35,780 nucleotides of DNA from the NCBI GenBank assembly GCA_026390275.1, contig JAPLGF010000116.1, positions 1 through 35,780 of the forward strand, in the 5' to 3' direction. The notes beneath the pieces were generated by a model. The model searched no databases. It saw only the letters and a list, made by a program, of their open reading frames with translations, and was not told where the DNA came from. This DNA comes from Candidatus Atribacteria bacterium (GTDB lineage: Bacteria > Atribacterota > Atribacteria > Atribacterales > Atribacteraceae). The translations under genes were made by a program, and so were the position numbers. Shown in pieces: positions 16,239 through 28,165 of the stretch (positions within the stretch are counted from its first letter, which is position 1; the number at the start of each line of letters is the position of its first letter).

Positions 16239-18287
16239 TTACCGATTTTGGATCAGTGCCCTGGCACGTTCCATCACGTTCTGGACGGTGAATCCGAATT
16301 TTTCGAGAACCACTTTTCCCGGTGCAGAAGCCCCAAAGCGATCAATCCCCAGGACATCCCCCCGAGAACCCACATATTTATGCCACCCCTGGGTGACACC
16401 GGATTCAATAGCCAGTCGGTGAGTCACTTCCGGGGGAAAAACTGCCCGGCGGTATTCTTCCGGCTGGGATTCAAAGAGTTCCCATGACGGCATGCTCACC
16501 ACCCGCACTGCAAATCCTTCCCCGGTGAGCTTCTCGCAGGCTTCGAGAGCCAGGATGACTTCGGAACCACTGGCCATCAGGATGAGCTCCGGACGCCCAG
16601 ACGGACAATCCGCCAGGATGTAGGCACCCTGGCGGAGACCTTCTGCCGGAGCAAATTGGGAGCGATCGATCACCGGGAGATTCTGACGGGACAGGATAAG
16701 TGCCACCGGGCTCCCGGTCTGTTCCACCGCCACTTTCCAGGCCTCGGCAGTTTCGTTGCCATCACAGGGACGGATGACAGTGAGATGGGGGATGGCCCGC
16801 AGGCTCGCCACCTGTTCAACCGGTTGATGAGTGGGACCGTCTTCTCCCAGACCTACCGAATCATGGGTAAACACGTAAATCACCTGGATTCCCGAAAGAG
16901 CGGCCAGACGAATAGCCGGGCGGATATAATCGGAAAAGACCAGGAACGTTGACCCAAAGGGAATGAATCCACCATGAAGTCCCAATCCGTTCATGATACT
17001 CCCCATGGCATGTTCCCTGACTCCAAAGGCGATATTGACCCCATTGTATCCAAAGGGTCCCGCCACTGCCCCCTGCATCGTTTCTCCACCTGGAACCGGG
17101 GGCTGGAAACTGCCTTTCCCCTTGATAACGGTATTGGTGGATGGATCCAGATCTGCCGATCCACCCATCAGGGATGGAACGTATTTCGCGATGGCATTGA
17201 GGATTTGTCCACCAGCCACCCGGGTGGCGATCCCCTTCGGATCGGCCGGATACACCGGAACTTCTTGATCCCAATCCGCCGGGAGTTTCGTACCCATCAT
17301 GAGATCCCATTGTTTCATGAGCTCGGGGTAAATCTGGGCATAGGAAACCAGGAGTGCCTTCCATTCCTTTTCCTTTGCTTCCCCGGTATCGATCACCTGT
17401 CTCATATGATTGAGGACCTCATCCGGAACAAAAAAAGTCTGATCGGATGGCCAACCGAATCGTTTCTTGGTTTCGATGGCTTCTTCTTCTTTGAGGGGAG
17501 AACCGTGGACTTCAAAACAATCTTGTTTGGGTGAACCGTATCCGATATGCGTACTCACCATGATAAGAGACGGCCGGCTGGCATCGGATTTTGCCACCAG
17601 AATCGCCTTTTCGATGGCATCAACATCATTTCCTTCAACCACCGTTAGAACCTGCCATCCATAGGACCCAAAACGCTTCTCGACGTCTTCCGTAAACGTC
17701 ATGCCCGTTTCGCTGGATAGGCAGATATGGTTGTTATCATAAAGATAGATGAGTTTTCCCAGCTGGAGATGACCAGCCAGGGAGGCTGCCTCTGCTACCA
17801 CTCCCTCCATCAGATCACCATCACCAGCCAGAGCATAGGTGTAGTGGTCGACCAGTTCATATTCCGGTCGATTGAAGATCGCCGCTAAATGCCGTTCGGC
17901 AATGGCCATCCCCACCCCGGTAGCGAAACCCTGCCCGAGGGGACCGGTCGTGGTTTCGATACCCCGGGCCAGATCAACCTCGGGGTGACCGGGGGTACAG
18001 CTCCCCCACTGCCGGAAGCTTTTGAGATCATCCAATGTCATCTTTTCATACCCGGTTAAATAGAGAAGTGAATACAGCAAGGCTGATCCATGACCAGCCG
18101 AGAGGACAAAGCGATCCCGATCCGGCCAGAAAGGATCGCGGGGATTACATTTCATAATCCGGTGGAAAAGCACGTACCCCATAGTGGCCGCCCCCAGTGG
18201 CAAACCGGGATGCCCGGATTTCGCTTTTTGGACCGTATCCAGCGCTAACATCCGTATCGTATTCACACTCAGCTCATCAATGTTCAT
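16239..18287 (-). CDS. tkt: Transketolase
   Basis: This full-length cytoplasmic enzyme (682 residues) transfers two-carbon ketol units between sugar phosphates in the pentose phosphate pathway, using thiamine diphosphate and a divalent metal. Recognised segments are K-S-G-H-P-G-L-P-L-G-A-A near the start, S-A-G-H-G-S-A-L-L-Y, G-P-L-G-Q-G, the ThDP motif G-D-G-D-L-M-E-G-V-V-A-E-A-A with Y-D-N-N, and in the pyrimidine domain F-G-V-R-E-H-A-M-G and T-H-D-S-V-G-L-G-E-D-G-P-T-H-Q-P. I chose the ATG at 18287 (M-N-I-D-E-L-S) because GGTGGTGGAG precedes it; upstream in-frame codons encode no family sequence. It is monocistronic or leads into the broken gene at 16114. Confidence 0.97.
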   Translation of the reverse strand: MNIDELSVNTIRMLALDTVQKAKSGHPGLPLGAATMGYVLFHRIMKCNPRDPFWPDRDRFVLSAGHGSALLYSLLYLTGYEKMTLDDLKSFRQWGSCTPGHPEVDLARGIETTTGPLGQGFATGVGMAIAERHLAAIFNRPEYELVDHYTYALAGDGDLMEGVVAEAASLAGHLQLGKLIYLYDNNHICLSSETGMTFTEDVEKRFGSYGWQVLTVVEGNDVDAIEKAILVAKSDASRPSLIMVSTHIGYGSPKQDCFEVHGSPLKEEEAIETKKRFGWPSDQTFFVPDEVLNHMRQVIDTGEAKEKEWKALLVSYAQIYPELMKQWDLMMGTKLPADWDQEVPVYPADPKGIATRVAGGQILNAIAKYVPSLMGGSADLDPSTNTVIKGKGSFQPPVPGGETMQGAVAGPFGYNGVNIAFGVREHAMGSIMNGLGLHGGFIPFGSTFLVFSDYIRPAIRLAALSGIQVIYVFTHDSVGLGEDGPTHQPVEQVASLRAIPHLTVIRPCDGNETAEAWKVAVEQTGSPVALILSRQNLPVIDRSQFAPAEGLRQGAYILADCPSGRPELILMASGSEVILALEACEKLTGEGFAVRVVSMPSWELFESQPEEYRRAVFPPEVTHRLAIESGVTQGWHKYVGSRGDVLGIDRFGASAPGKVVLEKFGFTVQNVMERARALIQNR

Positions 18288-18460
18288 ACTCCACCACCTT
18301 TTATTCGTGATTCCATCGTTCAAGTATAAAAGTATAACATTGAAAGAGGGGGAAATTTGAGGGGAATTGGATTTTGTCATTTTTTTCGAAAAAAACGAAG
18401 CCCAGAAAAGGAGTAAGCCAGAGGATGAATTCTCCCTGAAATAAAAAAAGGGCGAGGATA

Positions 18461-18488
18461 CTTCCCCTTATTATCTTCCCCTTATTAT
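18461..18488. repeat. 14-bp perfect tandem duplication
   Basis: CTTCCCCTTATTAT occurs twice head to tail (18461-18474, 18475-18488) in the divergent tkt/flavoredoxin intergenic region, 25 nt upstream of the -10 element at 18513. It may be a recent slippage duplication, or spaced binding sites. Confidence 0.6.
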
Positions 18489-18512
18489 GATTCAAGAAAC
18501 GATTCGTGGGAC

Positions 18513-18522
18513 ATGATACAAT
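18513..18522 (+). promoter_or_regulatory. Extended -10 promoter element of flavoredoxin gene
   Basis: ATGATACAAT is identical to the elements at 10503 and at 9810 (minus). It lies 33 nt before the ATG at 18556, with the ribosome site GAGGAGG in between. Confidence 0.45.
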
Positions 18523-18555
18523 GGGATATCATCGGGAGTAGCGAGGAGGTAAAAT

Positions 18556-19125
18556 ATGAAGAAAATCAGCATCAATACCAGTAATTTTGGGTATCCCATG
18601 CCGATTGTTCTCATCGGAACAGAGGTACAGGAAAAACCCAATTTCATGACTGCCGCCTGGATGACCCACGTCAACCTGGAACCATCGATGCTGGCGGTGT
18701 GCCTGAGCCGGGATCATTTCACCTCGGGCGGCATCCGGGAAAACAAGACGTTCAGTGTAAATTTTCCCTATACCAGTTTAGCGATCAAAACCGATTTCTG
18801 CGGAATGAATTCCGGTAAGGAAACCGATAAGTCCACCCTTTTCACGGTTTTTCATGGAAAATTGAAAAATGTTCCCTTGATTGAAGAATGCCCACTCTGC
18901 GTGGGATGCACCGTTAGCAATATCTATTCCGTTGCCGGCGATATGTTACTGATTGGTGAGGTGGTGGAAGCCTACTCGGAAGAGAAGTACCTGACCCAGG
19001 GATCGCCGGATGTAAAAAAAATGAACCTCCTCATCTTCACCATGCCTGATAACCGTTACTGGAGCCTGGGTGAGTATGTCGGCCAGGCCTGGGAAATGGG
19101 AAAAACACTCCCGAAAGAAGGCTGA
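18556..19125 (+). CDS. Flavin reductase-like (flavoredoxin) FMN-binding protein
   Basis: This 189-residue cytoplasmic protein has the FMN-binding split-barrel fold of the flavin-reductase/flavoredoxin family. The N-terminal part P-M-P-I-V-L-I-G-T, then N-F-M-T-A-A-W-M-T-H-V-N and P-S-M-L-A-V-C-L-S-R-D-H-F-T follow the family order (strand, FMN-phosphate loop, strand). N-K-T-F-S-V-N-F-P, C-P-L-C-V-G-C-T-V and L-L-I-G-E-V-V-E follow. Flavoredoxins carry electrons from reduced pyridine nucleotides or ferredoxin to partner reductases. The Cys cluster C-P-L-C-V-G-C is notable. GAGGAGG is positioned for the ATG. The next gene, an FMN reductase, starts 5 nt after the stop, so the two are coupled. 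Confidence 0.9.
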   Translation: MKKISINTSNFGYPMPIVLIGTEVQEKPNFMTAAWMTHVNLEPSMLAVCLSRDHFTSGGIRENKTFSVNFPYTSLAIKTDFCGMNSGKETDKSTLFTVFHGKLKNVPLIEECPLCVGCTVSNIYSVAGDMLLIGEVVEAYSEEKYLTQGSPDVKKMNLLIFTMPDNRYWSLGEYVGQAWEMGKTLPKEG

Positions 19126-19130
19126 TACCA

Positions 19131-19706
19131 ATGAAAGTAATCGCTATCAATGGGAGTCCGCGGGCAGAGGGAAACACGGCACAACTGATACGGTATGTGC
19201 TCGAAGAAATTGAAAAAGCCGGGATCGAAACTGAAATGATCCAGCTGGCCGGAAAAACCATCCGGGGGTGTATCGCCTGTTACCGGTGTTTTGATCATCG
19301 GAACCAGCGTTGTTCCATCCAGAACGATGCCGCAAACCTCTGTATCCAAAAGATGATCGAAGCCGATGGAATCATCCTGGGTACCCCCACCTACTTTGCG
19401 GACATCACCGCTGAAATGAAAGGACTCATTGACCGGGCCGGAATGGTAGCTGGCGCCAATGACCAGATGTTCCAAAGAAAAGTAGGAGCCGCAGTCGTGG
19501 CAGTCCGGCGGGCCGGAGCGATCCATGCCCTGGATTCCATCAATCATTTCTTCCTGGCCCGGGAAATGATCATCCCCGGCTCAAGTTACTGGAACATCGG
19601 TTTCGGACGGGATATCGGTGAAGTCACCTCGGATGAAGAAGGTATCCAAACCATGAGAGTACTGGGCCAAAACCTGGCCTGGCTCCTGAAGAAAATTCAT
19701 GGATAG
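19131..19706 (+). CDS. NADPH-dependent FMN reductase / iron-sulfur flavoprotein-like
   Basis: This 191-residue flavodoxin-fold protein begins M-K-V-I-A-I-N-G-S-P-R-A-E-G-N-T, the FMN-phosphate loop of the NADPH-dependent FMN reductase family. G-C-I-A-C-Y-R-C-F at about 44-52 gives a C-x2-C-x2-C arrangement with a further Cys (R-C-S-I) near 62; this is close to the compact motif of archaeal iron-sulfur flavoproteins and could hold a 4Fe-4S cluster (inferred). G-T-P-T-Y-F-A-D-I-T-A-E-M-K-G-L-I-D-R is the second FMN loop. It is coupled to the flavoredoxin gene and so probably forms an electron-transfer pair with it. It is convergent with UroD paralogue 2, 14 nt away. Confidence 0.9.
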   Translation: MKVIAINGSPRAEGNTAQLIRYVLEEIEKAGIETEMIQLAGKTIRGCIACYRCFDHRNQRCSIQNDAANLCIQKMIEADGIILGTPTYFADITAEMKGLIDRAGMVAGANDQMFQRKVGAAVVAVRRAGAIHALDSINHFFLAREMIIPGSSYWNIGFGRDIGEVTSDEEGIQTMRVLGQNLAWLLKKIHG

Positions 19707-19720
19707 AATTCATGGCTGAG

Positions 19721-20725
19721 TCATGGTTGCTGCTGCAGAGTCTCGATCAGGGCTAAAATATTCTCCACTGGAATGTCTTTCGGGAGAGCGTGCGAGGGTG
19801 AAGCAATATACCCTCCGTTCCTCCCGATTTCTTGGAGAATCCGCTTCACTCCTTTCCGTACCTCTTGCGGAGTTCCAAAAGGCAGCAGCCTTTGAATGCT
19901 GATCCCCCCCCAGAACGAGAGTTTTCCCTGGTACTGTCTCTTGATCTGGAAAATATCCATCACTTCCGGTTGAAAAGGATTAAATCCATCGAGACCGATT
20001 TCCACCAGGTCCGGTAAAATCTCCTGGATTTTCCCGCAACAGTGAAGAAAGTTCTTCTTATTCCGGGATTTGACAAAGGAAAAGAGTTGAGCCATCCGTG
20101 GCTTAATAAACTTTCTCCATAACTTTGGCCCCATCAGCACCCCCTGTTGCCATCCATAATCATCTCCAAATAGAACCCCGTCAAAATCCATCTCCAATCC
20201 CTTCTCCATCAGCTGCCGGCTAAAATCAGTGATGAGATCCAGTAAATCATCAACAAAGCCCGGATTCACCACCATATCGGAGAGGATATTTTCCATCCCC
20301 CGCAATGACCAAGCCCGCTCAAAAAGGGTACGGCTCATTCGCAGAAGATTAAAGGTCTCCCGGTTCCGGGAAAGAAACTCCCGCATCCCCAGGAATCGCC
20401 GGGGGTCCACCGGGTCCGGGACCTTCAGACTCTGGATGTGGGGTTCATTCATAATCGGGATGGGATTCCCGATATCCGGATCCAGGGTTCGATTCCACAC
20501 CACTTTCCAGTCATCCTCAAAGAACCCGGGTGATACCTCCCGGTACATGCTGGCAGGAACCGGCTTAATGGAACACAAATGATTCCCAATTTTTTTCTCA
20601 AAATCTGGATCCTTCAGATAATCCGCCATCTTCTCCCGTGCCGGAGTGGTAAACTCCACCTGATACGGGACCCCATCCATCGTCTGAAATTCAATCGCCC
20701 GCAACACCCGTTCTCGTGGTAACAT
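19721..20725 (-). CDS. UroD/MtaA-family protein, paralogue 2
   Basis: This is the shortest and most divergent of the four paralogues (334 residues). Start L-P-R-E-R-V-L-R-A-I-E-F, zinc-type motif L-H-C-C-G-K at 227-232 (His228, Cys230), then G-L-D-G-F-N-P-F-Q and F-W-G-G-I-S-I-Q-R-L-L-P-F-G-T-P. The third-ligand position has P-S-H-A-L (His312) instead of Cys. I chose the ATG at 20725, behind GGGGG; the frame runs 14 codons upstream without family sequence. It is monocistronic and convergent with the flavoprotein pair. Corrinoid- or substrate-methyl transfer is inferred from family and genome context, not shown. TATATACC upstream (20758-20765) weakly resembles half of the motif at 32651. Confidence 0.78.
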   Translation of the reverse strand: MLPRERVLRAIEFQTMDGVPYQVEFTTPAREKMADYLKDPDFEKKIGNHLCSIKPVPASMYREVSPGFFEDDWKVVWNRTLDPDIGNPIPIMNEPHIQSLKVPDPVDPRRFLGMREFLSRNRETFNLLRMSRTLFERAWSLRGMENILSDMVVNPGFVDDLLDLITDFSRQLMEKGLEMDFDGVLFGDDYGWQQGVLMGPKLWRKFIKPRMAQLFSFVKSRNKKNFLHCCGKIQEILPDLVEIGLDGFNPFQPEVMDIFQIKRQYQGKLSFWGGISIQRLLPFGTPQEVRKGVKRILQEIGRNGGYIASPSHALPKDIPVENILALIETLQQQP

Positions 20726-20778
20726 CGGAAACCCCCTTTTTTTCGCATCATCTTTCTTATATACCAAACAGTAGCCCC

Positions 20779-20820
20779 CTCAACTCCATAAGTTGAGATT
20801 AAAGGTCGGGCCTTTGCCCG
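20779..20820 (-). terminator. Tandem hairpins after the HD-GYP response regulator
   Basis: On the minus strand CGGGC-AAAG-GCCCG (20820-20807) is followed by ACCTTT, and then by a second hairpin CTCAACT-N5-AGTTGAG (20797-20779 on that strand). Together they would end the GC-rich signalling operon before UroD paralogue 2. Confidence 0.35.
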
Positions 20821-20854
20821 GTTCCCCGGCCTTGCCTGGCGCCATCCCCTCAGT

Positions 20855-21947
20855 TCATCTTTCCTCGGTGAACCGGTATCCCTTTTCCCGGAACAGCATG
20901 ACACAGGCGTCCACGGCCGCCGGATCGTAGAGGACGTCCCGGTGGACGGTAATCTCCTCCAGGGCCACCGCGATGCCCCTGGCGGGCCGGTAGGGCCGGT
21001 AGGTGGCAATGGCCTCCACCACGTCAGCCACAGCAATGATGCGAGCTTCCAGGAGAATATCGTCTCCCTTCAGTCCCTGAGGATACCCGGAACCGTCCAG
21101 ACGCTCGTGGTGCTGATGGATTATCCGGGCGATGGGCCAGTTGAACTCGACCTCCTTCAGGATGTCATAGCCCTTTTGGGAATGGGTCTTGATCAGCCCA
21201 TACTCGATCTCCGAGAGCTTCCGCGGCATGTTGAGAATCTCCGAAGGAATGGAAATCTTCCCCAGGTCGTGGATCACCCCGGCGATGCGGATCCCTTCCA
21301 CCTGTTCCGGCGGCAATCCCATCTCTCCGGCGATGGCCCGGGCCAGGTCGCCCACCCGTTTCTGATGACCCGCCGTGTACGGGTCCCGGGTCTCCACCGC
21401 CATGACGATGACATTGATGACCGATCCCGTTACCCGGCGCAACCGCTCCAGCGTCTCCCGCAAGGCCTTATCCACCCGCTGGCGCTCCGCCAGTTCCTGT
21501 TCGAGTTCCCGGGTACGTTTTGCAACCAGCTCCGCCAGTTGTTCCTTCTCCAGTCGCTGCAGGCGGTTGGCCACCTTGATCTTGGCCATGGCCCGGATCT
21601 GGGCGGTCAACTCAATCTCGTCAAACGGCTTGGAAAGGAACCCCTCCGCCCCCACTTCCAGGGCCTTGACACGGCTTTCCCGGTCGGTACTGAGGGCGGT
21701 CAGGAAGACCACCGGAATCGCCTGCAGGCGCTCGCCGGCCTTCAATCTCCGGCATACTTCGAACCCATCCATGCCCGGCATCACGATATCAAGCAGGATC
21801 ACGTCCGGATCCTCCGCCCGGGCCAATTCGAGCCCCTTCGGTCCGTCCAGGGCGGTCAGGAGCCTGGTCCCGGGCAGTCTGTCCAACACAACAGCTTTCA
21901 ACACGGTCAGGTTGTCCCGGTTGTCGTCGATGGCCAATATCTTCAAG

Positions 21948-21961
<14 letters not shown>
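20855..21961 (-). CDS. Response regulator with HD-GYP output domain
   Basis: This 368-residue cytoplasmic protein has a receiver domain (about 5-125; I-L-A-I-D-D-N, phosphoryl-acceptor Asp58 in I-L-L-D-I-V-M-P, Thr in F-L-T-A-L, Lys in L-S-K-P-F). A coiled-coil linker (about 130-175) and an HD-GYP phosphodiesterase domain (about 178-362) follow, with V-I-H-D-L-G-K (His231-Asp232) and H-H-E-R-L-D-G-S-G-Y-P-Q-G (GYP 292-294). Phosphorylation by the upstream hybrid kinase probably controls cyclic-di-GMP hydrolysis. The ATG at 21961 (M-E-T-N-D-L-K) lies inside the end of the kinase gene, a 14-nt overlap, so translation is coupled. Its GC content is visibly higher than that of genes outside the cassette. 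Confidence 0.93.
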
Positions 21962-24899
<2,938 letters not shown>

Positions 24900-24902
24900 G
24901 GG

Positions 24903-25793
24903 TTACCTCCTTGGTTCAATCTTTTGAAAAACGGCTGGCGGTGGGGCCACTGCCCGCAGGCCGCCGGATTCCTTCACGATACCCCCTTCGGTCTCACCGG
25001 TCACAAAATAGCCGCCCGGCGCCAGGCAACCCTGCACCTTCTCCAGGATGGCGCTCCGGATCTCCGGCCGGTAATAGAACAGCAGGTTGCAACAGAGGAC
25101 CAGGTCGAAATCCCCATAGACGCTCACCGGTGGACAGACGGAATAGCCGTCCAGCAGGTCGTAGGCGGAGAAATCCACCCGGTCCCGGAGGCGGGGGACA
25201 AGGGTATACCTTTCTTCCTTTCGGGTAAAATAGGTGTGCAGATGCCTCCACCGCACATTCTGGAGACCCACCGCGTCGTACACGCCCGTCCGGGCCACCG
25301 TCAGCTCCGCCGGGGACAGATCGGTAGCGAAGATGCGGTAGGGGAGCGGTTTGCCCCGCGCGGCCGCCATCTCCTCCAGCAGGATGGCCACGGACCAGGC
25401 CTCCTGACCGGCGGCGCACCCTGCCGACCATACCCGGATCTCCCCCCGGCCGGTTTTCTCTTTTTTTTCAGCGAGACCGGGCAACACCACCTGTTCGAGG
25501 AGGGCGAAGGTGAGGGGATCCCGGAAAAACTCGCTGTAACCGATGCTCAGGGAACGGAACAACGCCTCCGCTTCCTCGCGGTCTTGCGCCAGATGCTCGA
25601 GATAGGCCACGGGGGTGTCCATCGAGGTGGCCGCGAGTCTCTTGTCGATGGATTTGGTCAGGAAGGATTCGTCGTAACGGGAGACATCCCGGCCATGGAC
25701 CTGGCGCATCACTTCCACGATCTCGTCCAGGGTCGCTTTCCTCCAGCGGGGAAAGGTATTCTTCTCCGGTTTCATGTCCGACTCATTGATCAT
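24903..25793 (-). CDS. CheR-type SAM-dependent methyltransferase
   Basis: This 296-residue cytoplasmic protein has the small N-terminal helical domain of CheR and a Rossmann methyltransferase domain. Visible motifs are S-E-F-F-R-D-P-L-T-F (around 87-96), the SAM-binding W-S-A-G-C-A-A-G-Q-E-A-W-S (about 122-134), I-F-A-T-D-L-S-P, and V-L-C-C-N-L-L-F-Y-Y in place of the usual C-R-N-V-L-I-Y-F. CheR enzymes methylate glutamate residues of chemoreceptors. No receptor or CheB is present here, and the neighbour is a hybrid kinase, so the target may be the kinase or a distant receptor. GGAGGAG precedes the ATG. It is the first gene of the GC-rich cassette; the kinase start is 3 nt downstream. Confidence 0.9.
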   Translation of the reverse strand: MINESDMKPEKNTFPRWRKATLDEIVEVMRQVHGRDVSRYDESFLTKSIDKRLAATSMDTPVAYLEHLAQDREEAEALFRSLSIGYSEFFRDPLTFALLEQVVLPGLAEKKEKTGRGEIRVWSAGCAAGQEAWSVAILLEEMAAARGKPLPYRIFATDLSPAELTVARTGVYDAVGLQNVRWRHLHTYFTRKEERYTLVPRLRDRVDFSAYDLLDGYSVCPPVSVYGDFDLVLCCNLLFYYRPEIRSAILEKVQGCLAPGGYFVTGETEGGIVKESGGLRAVAPPPAVFQKIEPRR

Positions 25794-26002
25794 GTTACCG
25801 GTCTCCTCCGGCTAACAACCAGGGGGTCAACTTCCACTCCGATGCTGTTGCGACCCGTTCGTCGTGATTATTCATAAGGACATAACCCTATCAGATTTCT
25901 CTGTTTTATTCCTAAGGCCAACATTCCTTTTTGCATTGTATCACTGTGGTACTAAATAGGGGTAAAGCCATCCCGTTGTCAAGGAATTATGAGATACCCT
26001 TT

Positions 26003-26955
26003 TTATTTCTTATTCACTTCTCCGGTTTCAAAGACTTCGTAACTAGAGATGTGGTCCGCTTTGTCCAACCACTTCCCTCCCCCCAAAGCATAGATCCGGT
26101 TATTCCACTGCGCTGCTCCCAATCCTTGTTCTCCAGTACCACGGCTTGAAAATTCGCCCGGGCGACAGGTAAGGTTGCTCCCTGAGACCAGGAATTGGTA
26201 CGGGTATTTAAAATATACAGAGTATCCTGCACCTTTCCACTTTGATCTTCTCCCCCGAACAGATAGATCGTGTCGTTTAATGAAGCAAGGGCAAAATTAT
26301 ACAGAGAATCTTTCATGGCGGGTCCTTGAGCCCAGGTATTCGTCGATGGATCGTACGTTTCCACTTCGTTTGTTAGGTGAAAAACATAGTATTTCTGTTG
26401 CTGGGAATGAGGGTTAAACAAATCATACGTTCCCTCCTCGTTGATGGCCGGGGAAGTGGGATTCATTTTCTTAGTGGAAGGAGGGTTCACTCCTCCCAAA
26501 ATATAGATTTTTCCATTTGCCACTGCCCCCTTGATCCATCCTCGCTGGGAAGGCATGGGGTTTCCCTTCGACCAGGTATTGGTTTCCGGGTCATAAATTT
26601 CCACAGTTTTCAGGTAAATCTCTCCCCCTTCCCGGATTCCACCAACGACGTATATTTTTCCCTGATAGGCGAGACCCACGAAACTGGATTTCTTCTCCTT
26701 CATAGGTGAAGCCGAACTCCATGATCCGGTCTGGGGATCAAAAACATCGACTGAATTGGTGGAATATCCCCATTTTCCGGTCGTTCCACCAAGAAGATAG
26801 ATTCTACCGTTATCCTCCACAGCTGGAAAATTGATGCGACCACTTTGTGATATGTTTCCCTTGATGACCCAACGTCCATCGGTCATGGCAAGAGAAGGAA
26901 AACTCACCAAAAGAGCCCCGAACGTGAGAATTATCATCCAGACAAATCTCTTCAT
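26003..26955 (-). pseudogene. Frameshifted exported kelch-repeat protein
   Basis: A signal peptide (M-K-R-F-V-W-M-I-I-L-T-F-G-A-L-L-V-S-F, cut near S-L-A) is followed by kelch motifs (I-Y-L-L-G-G-T, I-Y-V-V-G-G-I, I-Y-I-L-G-G-V, I-Y-L-F-G-G-E, each with V-D/E-x-Y/F-D-P and N-T-W/S). After A-R-A-N-F-Q-A-V-V-L-E-N-K the frame drifts into unrelated sequence ending at 26014. In another frame the expected last blade appears (G-L-G-A-A-Q-W-N-N-R-I-Y-A-L-G-G-G) and runs to a TAA at 26005-26003. One indel near 26118-26133 is enough to explain this. The start is ATG 26955, nine bases after AGGAGG. A six-blade extracytoplasmic propeller is inferred; its ligand is unknown. Confidence 0.8.
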
Positions 26956-27100
26956 GCCCATCAACCTCCTGTTATATAAAAATCAAAACAATGCCGGATA
27001 CAATTTATTTCAATATTATATATCCAAAATAACCAGTTATGGTTTAATATCAATGAACCCTCTTTTGCAGAAGGTGTATTTTATTCAGGAGGATTCTACC

Positions 27101-28093
27101 ATGATCTATTATCCAAACCCTTCGACAGATCCCCATTATAACCTGGCGTTGGAAGAATACCTGATGGACATTCTGCCGGAGGATAGCAAATGCCTCCTCC
27201 TCTGGCAGAATCGACCTTCCATTATTATTGGGAAACATCAAAACACCATTGAAGAAATCAATGCCGATTTTGTCCGGGAAAATAATATCAATGTGGTGAG
27301 AAGGATGTCCGGTGGCGGAGCGGTGTACCATGACTTAGGAAACCTGAATTTTACTTTTATCGTGGGTGAAAGGATCCCCTCCCAACTCTTTGACTTCCGT
27401 TCCTTCACCGTACCGGTGGTGAGTTGCCTGCGGGGACTGGGAGTACAAGCCGAGTTCAACAATCGGAACGATCTGACCATCGACGAGAAGAAGTTTTCCG
27501 GGAATGCCCAGTTTATTCGTAAAAGGAAATGCCTGCATCACGGGACCCTTCTCTTTAACATCAACCTCGATCATTTGGAACAGGCATTGCGGGTCTCTCA
27601 GGACAAGATCGAATCCAAGGGAATCAAATCAGTGAGGAGCCGGGTTACCAATATTCTTCCGCTCCTCTCTGTTCCCATTACCCTAGAGGAGTTCAAGCAT
27701 GCCATCCTCGATGAGCTGGAAAGGTCAGGAGACCGGATAGAAATAAAACATCTCACCCCGGAAGAGGAGAAAAAAATCCAGGAATTGGTGAGAACCAAAT
27801 ATGGGACCTGGGAATGGAATTACGGGGAATCCCCCCGGTATACCCTGAAGAAGTCCCGGCGGTTTGATTTTGGAAAAGTGGAAGTCCTTCTGGATGTCAA
27901 TCAGGGAATCATCCAGACCTGTAAACTATATGGAGATTTTTTTGGAAAGGAAGAAATCAGCATCCTGGAGGAAAAACTGGCCGGGTGCCGGTACGAAAAA
28001 GCTTCCATTGAACAGGCTCTGGCGGGAGTAAATGTGAGCGAATACGGTAACGGTCTCACTCTCCCGCTCCTCTTTTCCCTCCTGACACAATAA
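27101..28093 (+). CDS. lplA: Lipoate-protein ligase A
   Basis: This 330-residue cytoplasmic enzyme activates lipoate with ATP and attaches it to lipoyl domains (glycine cleavage H protein or 2-oxoacid dehydrogenase E2). Family motifs are N-P-S-T-D-P-H-Y-N-L-A-L-E-E-Y-L, W-Q-N-R-P-S-I-I-I-G-K-H-Q-N, R-R-M-S-G-G-G-A-V-Y-H-D-L-G-N-L-N, F-S-G-N-A-Q with L-H-H-G-T-L-L, and the C-terminal accessory domain with K-Y-G-T-W-E-W-N-Y-G-E-S-P. The frame stays open upstream, but AGGAGG seven bases before the ATG at 27101 and the family start decide for this codon. It stands alone, divergent from the kelch gene. Salvage of lipoate fits a fermenting or syntrophic anaerobe. Confidence 0.95.
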   Translation: MIYYPNPSTDPHYNLALEEYLMDILPEDSKCLLLWQNRPSIIIGKHQNTIEEINADFVRENNINVVRRMSGGGAVYHDLGNLNFTFIVGERIPSQLFDFRSFTVPVVSCLRGLGVQAEFNNRNDLTIDEKKFSGNAQFIRKRKCLHHGTLLFNINLDHLEQALRVSQDKIESKGIKSVRSRVTNILPLLSVPITLEEFKHAILDELERSGDRIEIKHLTPEEEKKIQELVRTKYGTWEWNYGESPRYTLKKSRRFDFGKVEVLLDVNQGIIQTCKLYGDFFGKEEISILEEKLAGCRYEKASIEQALAGVNVSEYGNGLTLPLLFSLLTQ

Positions 28094-28165
28094 TAAAAAA
28101 AGTATTCAATTCCCTCTCCCCCATTTTGTTGAGGGAAAAGGTAGGGTGAGGGGGGAATACCAGAA

